NCBI GenBank assembly: GCA_013153635.1
Contig: JAADDZ010000012.1
Coordinates: 1-64,000 of the forward strand
From: Aquificota bacterium
GTDB lineage: Bacteria > Aquificota > Aquificia > Aquificales > Hydrogenothermaceae
DNA length: 64,000 bases
Reading direction: 5' to 3'
Translations under genes and position numbers: made by a program
Shown: positions 21,122 to 29,795 of the stretch, in pieces
Layout: each line of letters opens with the position of its first letter
Position numbering within the stretch: the first letter of the stretch is position 1
Notes under the pieces: generated by a model
The model's database searches: none
What the model saw: the letters and a program-made list of their open reading frames with translations, nothing else
What the model was told of the DNA's origin: nothing

Positions 21122-21898
21122 TTATGGATTTTTCATCATGTTTATTAACAGATAATTAATCGTCCAGAAACTCCCTTCTAACTCTCCTAGTTTGTACCTG
21201 CCCGGTATCCATATACCGCATTCATTCATCAGATATTTTATTTCTTTTTCTATAACTTCTGCAGGGTATTTTTCGAAGGTTGCCAAATCCCACTCACAAA
21301 AAACAACTTCTCCATCTTCATCAACGTCTAACTTTAGTGGTAGAGATTCTAATTGGACTCTCCTATATCTGCTCATTCTGTTTATTTCTATAGCAAAATT
21401 TTTTTCTGAAAGGAACAACCAAAGTGCATCGTCTACAGGGATATAGGTGATTAGTTCCTTTGGTTTCCTTTTTATTAAATTGTTTAGGGTTTTAAGAGCT
21501 TTTTGGTAGGTTTTTTTGTCGAAAACAAATTCTGGTAATTGTATATTTTTTTGGGAGTATTTCCAATTTTTCCATATAACAACATCTTTTTTTATCTGTA
21601 TATCTACAGTGATGTTTTTAGGAAGCTCTTTTTCTTTTGCAGGAGTTCTGAAGAATATTGGAACTTCTATGTCTTCTTTTTGAAGGTTCTCTTTATAGAG
21701 TTCTGCAGAAAAGGGTGTAAATGTTCTATACGGATTATTTTTCTCCTTTTTAGGAGGTAACATTTGAGAGAATATGTCTATAAGTCGATGTCCGTTTATC
21801 CATATATCAACAGGGTTTGGAAAAGCACAATTTTGGGTTTTAAAGTTTAGATATTCAAAATAAGATGCTTTAAACCCAAAATCGTCCACTTTTATCAT
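21122..21898 (-). CDS. Unknown protein co-translated with secA
   Basis: A 258-residue soluble protein with no signal peptide and no membrane segment. I do not recognise the family. It is rich in aromatic and charged residues, with Trp and Phe clusters (DVVIWKNWKYSQKN; CEWDLATFEKYP; GSFWTINYLL). The ATG overlaps the secA stop by four bases (ATGA), implying coupled translation. Operon position alone does not show a role in secretion. Confidence 0.75.
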   Translation of the reverse strand: MIKVDDFGFKASYFEYLNFKTQNCAFPNPVDIWINGHRLIDIFSQMLPPKKEKNNPYRTFTPFSAELYKENLQKEDIEVPIFFRTPAKEKELPKNITVDIQIKKDVVIWKNWKYSQKNIQLPEFVFDKKTYQKALKTLNNLIKRKPKELITYIPVDDALWLFLSEKNFAIEINRMSRYRRVQLESLPLKLDVDEDGEVVFCEWDLATFEKYPAEVIEKEIKYLMNECGIWIPGRYKLGELEGSFWTINYLLINMMKNP

Positions 21899-24705
21899 TG
21901 TTTTCTCTTTTTCTTCCTTCTTTCTAGTCTGTTTTTGTATTTTATAACTTTCTTCTTTTTCTTCGCTTTTGGCTCTTCTAGATTGGTGGTGGATTCTTCT
22001 AGGAGCTTCTCTGCTTCTTCTTGCTGTCTTTTTTGTTCTTCTTGGACATCTTCTTCTGACACTATGTTTACTTTATATAAATACTCTAGAGTATTGTACT
22101 TTAGTCTGTACATCATATCTTCAAATAGTTGGAAAGATTCTTTTTTATATTCTACTAATGGGTCTCTTTGAGCGTATCCTCTTAAAGATACACTTTCTCT
22201 AAGTCTATCAAGCATGTGTAAGTGTTCTTTCCAGAGGTTATCAAGTACTTGTAATGTTATGTATCTTTCGAACTCTCTCATAACTGAAGAGCCTACTTTT
22301 TCTTCTTTTTGTTTGTAGTAGTCTTCTATCTGTTTGAATATGTGTTCTTCTAACTCTTTTCTGTCCCACTCCTTGTCTTTTGGAATATCTACATCTATAC
22401 CTAACCATTCTTTGAAACTTAGCTTTAATTCATCTATGTCCCATTTTTCTTGGTATTCTTCTGCTGGAGCGTATTTGTCTATAAAGTTTAGAGCAACCTC
22501 TTCTAACCATTGTTTTATGTCTTGCTCTAGGTTGGCTCCTTCTAATATATCTCTCCTTAGGGAATATACTACTAATCTTTGTTTGTTCATTACGTCGTCA
22601 AACTCTAGGAGTCTTTTTCTTATTTGGAAGTTTTGTCCTTCTACTCTTTTTTGAGCGTTTTCTATCGCTTTAGAAACCATACCACTTTCTATTGGCTCGT
22701 CATCAGGAATGTTCATCTTGTCCATTAGGTTTTTGAGCTTTTCTCCACCAAATAGTCTAAGGAGGTCATCTTCTAAGGACAGATAGAATTTCGAACTTCC
22801 CGGGTCTCCCTGTCTTCCTGCTCTACCTCTAAGCTGGTTGTCTATTCTCCTACTTTCGTGTCTTTCTGTTCCAATAACTGCTAATCCTCCTAGCTCTATA
22901 ACTTTTTCTTTTTCTTGAGCTGTTATCTTTTGGGCTTCTTTTAGGGCATCTTTATATTGTTCTTCTGTTGCTTCCTCTGGGGTAAGTCCTCTTTTCTTTA
23001 GTATCTCTTTTGCTAAAAATTCAGGATTACCTCCGAGTAATATATCAGTCCCTCTTCCTGCCATATTAGTGGCTATGGTAACCGCTCCTACTCTCCCTGC
23101 TTGAGCTATTATCTCTGCTTCTTTTTCGTGATGTTTCGCATTTAGGACGTGATGTTTTATCTCTTTGTTTTTCAACATGCGGGATATGTACTCTGATGTT
23201 TCTATTGATGCTGTACCTACTAGAATAGGTCTACCTTCTTTATTGAGTTCTTCGATTTCTTGGACTACACGCTTGAATTTTTCATTTTTTGTTTTGTATA
23301 TAACGTCTGGGTAGTCTTTTCTTATGATAGGTCTATTGGTTGGAATTACTAGCACATCGAGGTTATATATTTCTTTGAATTCTGTAGCTTCTGTTTCTGC
23401 TGTTCCTGTCATTCCTGCGAGTTTTTCATAGAGTCTAAAGTAGTTTTGAAAGGTTATAGATGCTAAGGTTTGATTTTCTGCTTCTATTTTTACTCCTTCT
23501 TTTGCTTCTATTGCTTGGTGAAGACCATCTGACCATCTTCTTCCGGGCATAAGTCTTCCTGTAAACTCGTCAACGATTATCACTTGCCCATCTTTTACGA
23601 CATAGTCAACGTCTCTATGAAATAGATAATTTGCTCTTAGAGATTGATTTATCGCATGGAGCATCTCTATGTTTCTTGGGTCAAAAAGGTTTTCTATTTC
23701 AAAGTATTTTTCTGCTTTTTCTATCCCTTTTTCTGTAAGAACAGCGGTCTTGTTTTTTTCGTCTATGATAAAGTCTTCATCTTTTATCAATGTTTTAACA
23801 AATGCATCTGTGGAGTAATATATAGATACGTCTTCTCCTGAAGGTCCTGATATAATCAAAGGGGTTCTTGCTTCATCTATAAGTATAGAGTCTACTTCGT
23901 CTACTATTGCGTAATGGTGTCCTTTTACTTGTACTATCTGGTCTTTTGAAAAGACCATGTTATCCCTTAGATAATCGAAACCAAACTCGTTATTCGTTCC
24001 GTATGTAACGTCTGCTTCATAGGCTTGTCTTCTTTGGGCTTCTACTGCGTGAGTAAAGTAATTTTTTCTAGCATCTACATCAAATTTTTCAGTAGGTAGG
24101 AGTTCTCCGTGGTAGCCTTTAGGCCAAACTCTCATATCCTTTTCTATAGCCTCGTTAAATTTGTCTTCGTTTACCCACTGTATAAGGAAAGATTTACTAT
24201 TGGTATTGATTGCTCCTACTGTTAGTCCAAGAAATTTGTAGATAGTACCCATCTGAACTGCATCTCTTTTTGCAAGGTAGTCGTTTACTGTAACTAGGTG
24301 TACTCCTTTTCCTGTTAGTGCGTTTAGATATATGGCTATTGATGCTACTAGGGTTTTTCCTTCTCCTGTTTTCATTTCGGCTATCATTCCTTTATGAAGA
24401 GCGACCGCTCCTATTAACTGAACATCAAAAGGTCTAAGTCCCAAAGTTCTTTTTGAAGCTTCTCTTACTAGTGCAAAAGCTTCTGGAAGAATGTCTACTA
24501 TATCTCCAGAGGTTATAGCTTCTTGGAGATGCTTGTCATTTCGTACTTTTTGTATGAGTTCTAGACTTTTTTCTCTAAGTTCTTTGTTTGATAGGGCATC
24601 AAACTGGGGTTCTAATGCGTTGATTTTTTCTACAATTGGCTTTATCTTTTTTATCTCTCTTTCGTTTTTTGTTCCAAAGATTTTTTTGGCTATTATACCT
24701 AACAT
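21895..24705 (-). CDS. secA: Preprotein translocase ATPase SecA
   Basis: The motor of the Sec pathway. It has a Walker A segment MKTGEGKTLVA, DEVDSILIDEARTP (Walker B), the TNMAGRGTDI motif, and the preprotein-crosslinking and helical scaffold domains in standard order. Length is 936. The C-terminus is Glu-rich and then very Lys/Arg-rich, and it lacks the usual zinc-binding cysteine tail, as in some thermophile SecAs. GGAGG lies about 12 bases before ATG 24705. Confidence 0.97.
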   Translation of the reverse strand: MLGIIAKKIFGTKNEREIKKIKPIVEKINALEPQFDALSNKELREKSLELIQKVRNDKHLQEAITSGDIVDILPEAFALVREASKRTLGLRPFDVQLIGAVALHKGMIAEMKTGEGKTLVASIAIYLNALTGKGVHLVTVNDYLAKRDAVQMGTIYKFLGLTVGAINTNSKSFLIQWVNEDKFNEAIEKDMRVWPKGYHGELLPTEKFDVDARKNYFTHAVEAQRRQAYEADVTYGTNNEFGFDYLRDNMVFSKDQIVQVKGHHYAIVDEVDSILIDEARTPLIISGPSGEDVSIYYSTDAFVKTLIKDEDFIIDEKNKTAVLTEKGIEKAEKYFEIENLFDPRNIEMLHAINQSLRANYLFHRDVDYVVKDGQVIIVDEFTGRLMPGRRWSDGLHQAIEAKEGVKIEAENQTLASITFQNYFRLYEKLAGMTGTAETEATEFKEIYNLDVLVIPTNRPIIRKDYPDVIYKTKNEKFKRVVQEIEELNKEGRPILVGTASIETSEYISRMLKNKEIKHHVLNAKHHEKEAEIIAQAGRVGAVTIATNMAGRGTDILLGGNPEFLAKEILKKRGLTPEEATEEQYKDALKEAQKITAQEKEKVIELGGLAVIGTERHESRRIDNQLRGRAGRQGDPGSSKFYLSLEDDLLRLFGGEKLKNLMDKMNIPDDEPIESGMVSKAIENAQKRVEGQNFQIRKRLLEFDDVMNKQRLVVYSLRRDILEGANLEQDIKQWLEEVALNFIDKYAPAEEYQEKWDIDELKLSFKEWLGIDVDIPKDKEWDRKELEEHIFKQIEDYYKQKEEKVGSSVMREFERYITLQVLDNLWKEHLHMLDRLRESVSLRGYAQRDPLVEYKKESFQLFEDMMYRLKYNTLEYLYKVNIVSEEDVQEEQKRQQEEAEKLLEESTTNLEEPKAKKKKKVIKYKNRLERRKKKRKQ

Positions 24706-24804
24706 TTTTGGATTTAACCTCCAAATTTTGAAGAATTTTTGTATAATTTCTATTCGTTTATTTTATAACGATATTGTATTATTTCAAATAAAAGGGGGAA
24801 GGTC

Positions 24805-25764
24805 ATGAAGATAGTATTTTTAGACGCTAAGACTATAGGTAATGATATAAATTTGGAGATATTAGGTGGCTTTGGAGATTTGGTTCTGTATCCAAATACG
24901 AAACCAGCTCAATTAGGGGAGAGAATATACGATGCAGATATTATTATCACCAATAAAGTTGTAATAGATAAAAAGGCTATGGATAATGCTCCTAATCTAA
25001 AATTGATATGTATAGCCGCAACTGGTACAAATAATGTTGATGTTAGATATGCGAGGGAAAAAGGTATCGCTGTTACTAATGTATCTGGTTATTCCACTGA
25101 AAGTGTAGTTCAGCATACTTTTGGAATGTTGTTTTATCTTTTGGAACATCTTAGATATTATGATGAGTACGTAAAAAGTGGAGAATACGCAAGGAGTGAT
25201 ATTTTTACTCATTTAGGTAGACCTTTTTGGGAGGTGTATGGAAAAAGGTGGGGCATAATAGGATTAGGAACTATAGGAAGGAGAGTAGGACAGGTTGCAA
25301 AGGGCTTTGGATTAGATGTGGTCTATTATTCTACTTCTGGAATAGAAAGGGAAGAAGATTTTCAGAGTGTATCTCTTGAGGAGCTGTTGAGTACTAGTGA
25401 TATTGTTTCTATACATGCTCCTTTGAACGAAAACACAAAAAATCTCATTAGTTATGAGCAGTTCAAGGTAATGAAATCTTCTGCGATATTACTTAACTTA
25501 GGAAGAGGTGGTATTGTTAACGAGTACGACCTAGCAAGAGCTTTAGATGAAAACCTTATTGCTGGCGTAGGGCTTGATGTTCTTGAGAGAGAACCGATAA
25601 CATCGGATAATCCTCTATTAAAAGTAAAAAATCCAGAAAAAATTTTGATAACTCCTCATATAGCTTGGACTTCTATAGAAGCAAGGAAAAGACTTATAAA
25701 TGAGATATATAAAAATATAGAAGCTTTTTTAAATGGTGCTGTCAGAAATAGAGTTGACTTGTGA
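24805..25764 (+). CDS. D-2-hydroxyacid dehydrogenase family protein
   Basis: An NAD-dependent dehydrogenase of the D-isomer-specific family. The Rossmann motif is IIGLGTIGRRV, catalytic Arg lies in NLGRGGIVNE, Glu in LEREP and His in ITPHIAW. About 319 residues is normal for glycerate/hydroxypyruvate-reductase-like members. The substrate is not predictable. AAGGGGGAAGG precedes ATG 24805. The last 36 bases overlap the histidine kinase gene on the other strand. Confidence 0.92.
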   Translation: MKIVFLDAKTIGNDINLEILGGFGDLVLYPNTKPAQLGERIYDADIIITNKVVIDKKAMDNAPNLKLICIAATGTNNVDVRYAREKGIAVTNVSGYSTESVVQHTFGMLFYLLEHLRYYDEYVKSGEYARSDIFTHLGRPFWEVYGKRWGIIGLGTIGRRVGQVAKGFGLDVVYYSTSGIEREEDFQSVSLEELLSTSDIVSIHAPLNENTKNLISYEQFKVMKSSAILLNLGRGGIVNEYDLARALDENLIAGVGLDVLEREPITSDNPLLKVKNPEKILITPHIAWTSIEARKRLINEIYKNIEAFLNGAVRNRVDL

Positions 25765-27822
25765 TTTTGGCAATATCACTACAAACTCACTTCCTTTACC
25801 TATACCTTCGCTATGAACTTCTATTTCTCCATTTAGAAGCTTTACTAATCTTTTGACTAAAGCCAAACCTAGACCTGTACCTTTATGTTTTTTCTGTAAA
25901 GGACTTTCTATCTGTTCAAAATCTTTAAAAATTCTTTCTAAATCTTTTGGTGCTATTCCTATACCTGTATCTTTTACTGTTATCTGTACTTTTTCCTTAT
26001 CTTCTGTTGCAGATATAGATATATATCCTTCATTTGTAAATTTAACTGCGTTTGATAGTAGGTTAAGTAGTATCTGTTTTAATAGTTTTTTATCTGTAGG
26101 GAGTTCTATTTTTAAATCTTTAGGAAATATCACATTTAGATTCTTCTGCTTTGCTATAGGCTCTATTATGCGGTAGATTTCATCGAAGACCTCTTGGAGG
26201 TCTACATTTTCTATTCTAGGTTTTATTTTGTTTGCTTCAGCTTTTGCAAAATCTAATATGTCGTTTATTAAGGATAATAGATGTTCACTGGAGACTCTGA
26301 TGCTTTTTGCCATATCTTTGTATTCTTCAGATAAATCTTCAGCCATCTCTAAAAGAGAAGAGAATCCTATAATAGAGTTTAGAGGGGTTCTAAGTTCGTG
26401 AGACATATTAGCTATAAAGATAGATTTTGCTTTTGAAGAGGCTTGGGCTTTTTGTAGTAGCTCTTTTAATGTTTCTAACATACTTATATGCTCAAACCAC
26501 AGAGACAACATCTTTGATATAGATTCTAAGAAAGCTTTTTCCTCTTGGGATATTTTTTTTCCAGTTTTAAAACACAAAAACCCTTCAGAAATGGTTTTAT
26601 TTTTCCTATAGTCTTTATAAGAAATATCAATACAATAGCTATCACTCTCTTCTTTATTTGCAAAGTTTACTTCGTAACCAAATATAGATTTTATATTTTG
26701 TTTTAAAAGATTTATGGCTTCTTCTTTTGTTTGGGTTTCTGTTAAATTGTAGAAAAACTCTATTAGTTTGGTAAATAAAAGTAACCTCTCTTTACTTTCT
26801 ATCTCTAACTCTTTTATGACTTTTTCAATCTCGTCTAGTAGATTATTAAAGGCATTTGCTAGTAGTTGAATCTCGTCTTCAGAGGGAATCTCTATTCTTT
26901 TTGAATAGTCTTTTGTTTTCGCTATACTGTTTGCAAATTTTGTAAGCTGTTCTAGGGGGTTTATGATAAGTTTTGAAACAATTATGGAAAATATTATAAT
27001 CCCAGCTGTACCCAAAGCTCCAAAAAATATTATGCTGTGCAAGATAGTGTTTATAGGAGAAAAAGCAAACTCTTTGTCTACAACAGAGATAGAAAAAATA
27101 TCAGCATTAAAGATTTTTTTTGATAGTTTTTTGTAAAATATAAAAAATTCTTCTGTTTCTAGAAAATGTCCCTTTTTATTTTTTAAAAGTTTCTCTAACT
27201 CTAAATCTACATCTATAGGTTCGTATGTAGGAAGCTGAAAACTATATACAAAAAATTTGTATCCTTTTGTAGTTCGTGAAAACATCTCAAGGCTTTTAGG
27301 ATACACCAAAACTACTAAGTTTCCTATATAAAGGTTTCTAAAAGATGTATATATAGGAGCAAAGATAAATAGATACTTCTGTCCATAGAACTCTATAGGG
27401 TTAAATTTGTAATCTGTTAAAAGTCCAATAGGAAATTTTTTAAATAGATACTCTTTTTTTGTAGAAGAGATGATTTTACCGCTTTTATTAAGGACTAATA
27501 TTTCTATAAATAGGTTGCTGTTTATTTTTACTTTTTTGATGAATTTGGCTATTCTTTTGTCTATGTCTCCCACTAATATATCGTCCATTATTTGATAGCT
27601 AGACCATAAAAAAGACTGTTTCCTAAGATGTTCAAACTCTTTTTCTATTAAGTTGGCGGTTTGTAGATTTCTAAGCCTAAGGTCTTCTTGTATATTTATT
27701 GAGATAGCTTTTTTTGCTTCTGTGAGGGATATAAACAAAAATATAACGAAGGGGAGTAACCCGATAATCAAAAACCAAAATAAAAGTTTGTATCTGATAC
27801 TTCTTAATCTAAATATTCTCAT
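25729..27822 (-). CDS. Membrane sensor histidine kinase
   Basis: Order of parts: first membrane helix (about 13-33), extracytoplasmic sensor (about 35-255), second membrane helix (about 265-290), HAMP (about 292-345), a GAF-like region (about 355-450), HisKA with phospho-acceptor His475 (MSHELRTPLN), then HATPase with N box NLLSNAVKF, G1 DTGIGIA and G2 GTGLGLA. All catalytic motifs are intact. It overlaps the receiver gene by 14 bases and is the last gene of porin-PstS-like-receiver-kinase. The signal may therefore be the solute handled by the first two proteins (inference). Confidence 0.93.
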   Translation of the reverse strand: MRIFRLRSIRYKLLFWFLIIGLLPFVIFLFISLTEAKKAISINIQEDLRLRNLQTANLIEKEFEHLRKQSFLWSSYQIMDDILVGDIDKRIAKFIKKVKINSNLFIEILVLNKSGKIISSTKKEYLFKKFPIGLLTDYKFNPIEFYGQKYLFIFAPIYTSFRNLYIGNLVVLVYPKSLEMFSRTTKGYKFFVYSFQLPTYEPIDVDLELEKLLKNKKGHFLETEEFFIFYKKLSKKIFNADIFSISVVDKEFAFSPINTILHSIIFFGALGTAGIIIFSIIVSKLIINPLEQLTKFANSIAKTKDYSKRIEIPSEDEIQLLANAFNNLLDEIEKVIKELEIESKERLLLFTKLIEFFYNLTETQTKEEAINLLKQNIKSIFGYEVNFANKEESDSYCIDISYKDYRKNKTISEGFLCFKTGKKISQEEKAFLESISKMLSLWFEHISMLETLKELLQKAQASSKAKSIFIANMSHELRTPLNSIIGFSSLLEMAEDLSEEYKDMAKSIRVSSEHLLSLINDILDFAKAEANKIKPRIENVDLQEVFDEIYRIIEPIAKQKNLNVIFPKDLKIELPTDKKLLKQILLNLLSNAVKFTNEGYISISATEDKEKVQITVKDTGIGIAPKDLERIFKDFEQIESPLQKKHKGTGLGLALVKRLVKLLNGEIEVHSEGIGKGSEFVVILPKSQVNSISDSTI

Positions 27823-28171
27823 CTTTGGACAAAGTTTCTTTTAAGATTTTAATTAGATTTTGGACATTTATAGGTTTTTGTACGAAGATGTATCTACCTT
27901 CTAATTCTAGTTCATCTTTTTCTAAAGCTGTAACGATAATCACAGTAACATCTTTTTTTATACTTTTTAGTATCTGAACTCCGTTCATATCTGGAAGTAG
28001 AATATCTAAAAGTACTAAGCTTACAGGTATCGTTTTTAGTATGTCTAATGCTTGTGATGCGTTTTCTGCTTCTAGGATATTTAAGTTAATATCTAATTTT
28101 TTTAAGATAATCTTTAGAAGTTTCCTATTTTCTATTTCATCATCGATGATGAGTACTGTTTTAGTTTTCAT
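27809..28171 (-). CDS. Single-domain response regulator
   Basis: A 120-residue receiver with no output domain. The acidic pocket is Asp10, Asp11 and Glu12, the phospho-acceptor is Asp56 (LLDILLPDMNG), the switch Thr is 81 and Lys99-Pro100 closes the site. Such stand-alone receivers act in phosphorelays or by protein binding. The kinase downstream overlaps it by 14 bases and is the obvious partner. Its own ATG overlaps the preceding gene by 11 bases. Confidence 0.93.
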   Translation of the reverse strand: MKTKTVLIIDDEIENRKLLKIILKKLDINLNILEAENASQALDILKTIPVSLVLLDILLPDMNGVQILKSIKKDVTVIIVTALEKDELELEGRYIFVQKPINVQNLIKILKETLSKDENI

Positions 28172-28595
28172 CTATCTTAATCCTCAAAATAACCTTTACT
28201 GTATTGTTCAGATATTTTGGAGTTATGTATCCTATAGCTCCTTCTACCTTTGATACAAATCTAACTACCGCCTTTTGAGATTTTAGAACTATAGGAGGGT
28301 CTATACCTCTTAGATACATTTCGTTCCAATATAAAGCTAACTGTTCTTCGTCCATTCCTAATACATATTTATTAAATATATCCCGTAATGGATTAAACGG
28401 GTGGAGATTTACAGGAATTACCCTTACGTACTTGATAAAAAGTTTTTTCTTTAGATAGATTAATTTTATGTCTCTTTTTGATACATAATCTACTGGTAAG
28501 GATTTATTGGCTATAATTAAAAGTTCTTGGGAAAGAGAGGGTTTTAAAGCTAAAAAGCATATTAAAAAGACTAATATTATATTTATTTTTTTCAT
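28161..28595 (-). CDS. Small periplasmic binding (PstS-like) protein
   Basis: I place the start at ATG 28595 (MKKINIILVFLICFLALKPS), which gives a clean signal peptide; a TTG at 28628 would overlap the porin gene. The mature part of about 120 residues matches the short phosphate-ABC-transporter substrate-binding-like family: ELLIIANKSLP, LPVDYVSKRDIKLIYL, then FNKYVLGMDEEQLALYWNEMYLRG and the closing VEGAIGYITPKYL. No ABC transporter genes are adjacent, so it may act as a sensor accessory. It begins four bases after the porin stop. Confidence 0.8.
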   Translation of the reverse strand: MKKINIILVFLICFLALKPSLSQELLIIANKSLPVDYVSKRDIKLIYLKKKLFIKYVRVIPVNLHPFNPLRDIFNKYVLGMDEEQLALYWNEMYLRGIDPPIVLKSQKAVVRFVSKVEGAIGYITPKYLNNTVKVILRIKIDEN

Positions 28596-28599
28596 TCTT

Positions 28600-29703
28600 C
28601 TAAAAAAGCAAAGAAAATGAAGCCGCAAACTCCAAAATATCCCCTGCTATACTATCCCTCCTAAACTGCCCCTCTATTTTTAGTGAAATAGGATATAAGG
28701 GTCTGTAGTTCCACCCAATCAATAGGGCTTTTATATTTTTATCTTTTTTCTCACTGTTAAAATAATCATTTCTAAGAATGAGATAATTTTTTGAAAACAC
28801 TCTTAAAATACCTTGAATGTAATAAGCTAACCTTTGATAGGTTTGTGTTGTTCCTTTTTCTGTTCCATAAATGATTTCAGACATGAAGCGAAATCTTCTA
28901 AAAGGTATATCTATACTCGTACTAAAAAATTTCACATAACTGTCTATAGATAAGTCTTTAAAGGAGCCTAAAGCAAAACCTAAAGATGAATCTGAAAAAT
29001 ATTTTCTTATCTCTGTTCCATAAAAATCATCAGTCCGTACATTATTGTTTCTGTCATCTATACCTTTTGTCTTTTGTGCAAAAATAGAATATTCCCAGCT
29101 GTTTTGTTGGAAAGGTAATAAACCAAATAGCCGTACTCCTGTTGTAAAAATAGGGAAAAATTCTGTTGCGGCAGGAGGGTCTATAGAAGTCCATTTAAGA
29201 GGAGGTATATGGATAGGATTCCACAATCCTATAGGTGTGATAAATTTTCCAATTCTAAAGCGTAAGGCGTCAGAGAATAGATAATCAAAAAATATCCTCT
29301 CTATTTCCGGGTTTATGTTGAAATCTCTTTCTACTTCTACTTCCCAATGTTCATGTTCTTCATCATACTCGTATTCATCATCATCTTCTTCATAATCCTC
29401 ATAGTCATATTTAATCTCTCTTTTTTTTACATACAAGTTTCTAGCTTCAACTTCCAAGAAAAAATTACTTCTTTTTGTTATGTTTCCGTATAATAGGAGT
29501 GCAAGGTTTTCTATGTTAAATTCAAATTCTTCATCATTTGTCCAGCGGTATTTTAAAGCAAAGTAACCTCCAATCCTAAAAGGAATCCCTTTTATTTTTA
29601 GACCCCTACCAAATTGGTAATCTATGAGTTTATCTTGAGAATAAGAAGGAATACTTATCAGTATAAAAATTAAAATAAATGTGTATATGAGTTTTGCCTT
29701 CAA
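28600..29703 (-). CDS. Outer-membrane porin (OprP-like beta-barrel)
   Basis: A signal peptide (residues 1-22, ending SYS-Q) is followed by alternating beta-strand sequence and a C-terminal Phe (AASFSLLF), the mark of an outer-membrane barrel. The segments IGGYFALKYRW, FFLEVEARNLY, FRIGKFITPIGLWNP and FPIFTTGVRLFG resemble phosphate-selective porin-type proteins. Residues 100-126 are an extremely acidic loop with several His and Tyr, perhaps a cation-binding loop. It is first in the operon with the PstS-like, receiver and kinase genes. Confidence 0.82.
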   Translation of the reverse strand: MKAKLIYTFILIFILISIPSYSQDKLIDYQFGRGLKIKGIPFRIGGYFALKYRWTNDEEFEFNIENLALLLYGNITKRSNFFLEVEARNLYVKKREIKYDYEDYEEDDDEYEYDEEHEHWEVEVERDFNINPEIERIFFDYLFSDALRFRIGKFITPIGLWNPIHIPPLKWTSIDPPAATEFFPIFTTGVRLFGLLPFQQNSWEYSIFAQKTKGIDDRNNNVRTDDFYGTEIRKYFSDSSLGFALGSFKDLSIDSYVKFFSTSIDIPFRRFRFMSEIIYGTEKGTTQTYQRLAYYIQGILRVFSKNYLILRNDYFNSEKKDKNIKALLIGWNYRPLYPISLKIEGQFRRDSIAGDILEFAASFSLLF

Positions 29704-29751
29704 TATTTTCCTTATAGATGAATAAAAAATTAAACTAATAAATTTTAGTAT

Positions 29752-29775
29752 AAAAAAAGGGGGGCGGAAAGCCCC
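29752..29775 (-). terminator. Terminator of the repeat-lipoprotein/cytochrome operon
   Basis: Read on the minus strand, GGGGC TTTCC GCCCC is followed by CC and seven T. It lies 20 bases after the stop of the nine-haem cytochrome gene. Confidence 0.8.
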
Positions 29776-29795
29776 AGAGAGATTTTGGAGGTATC

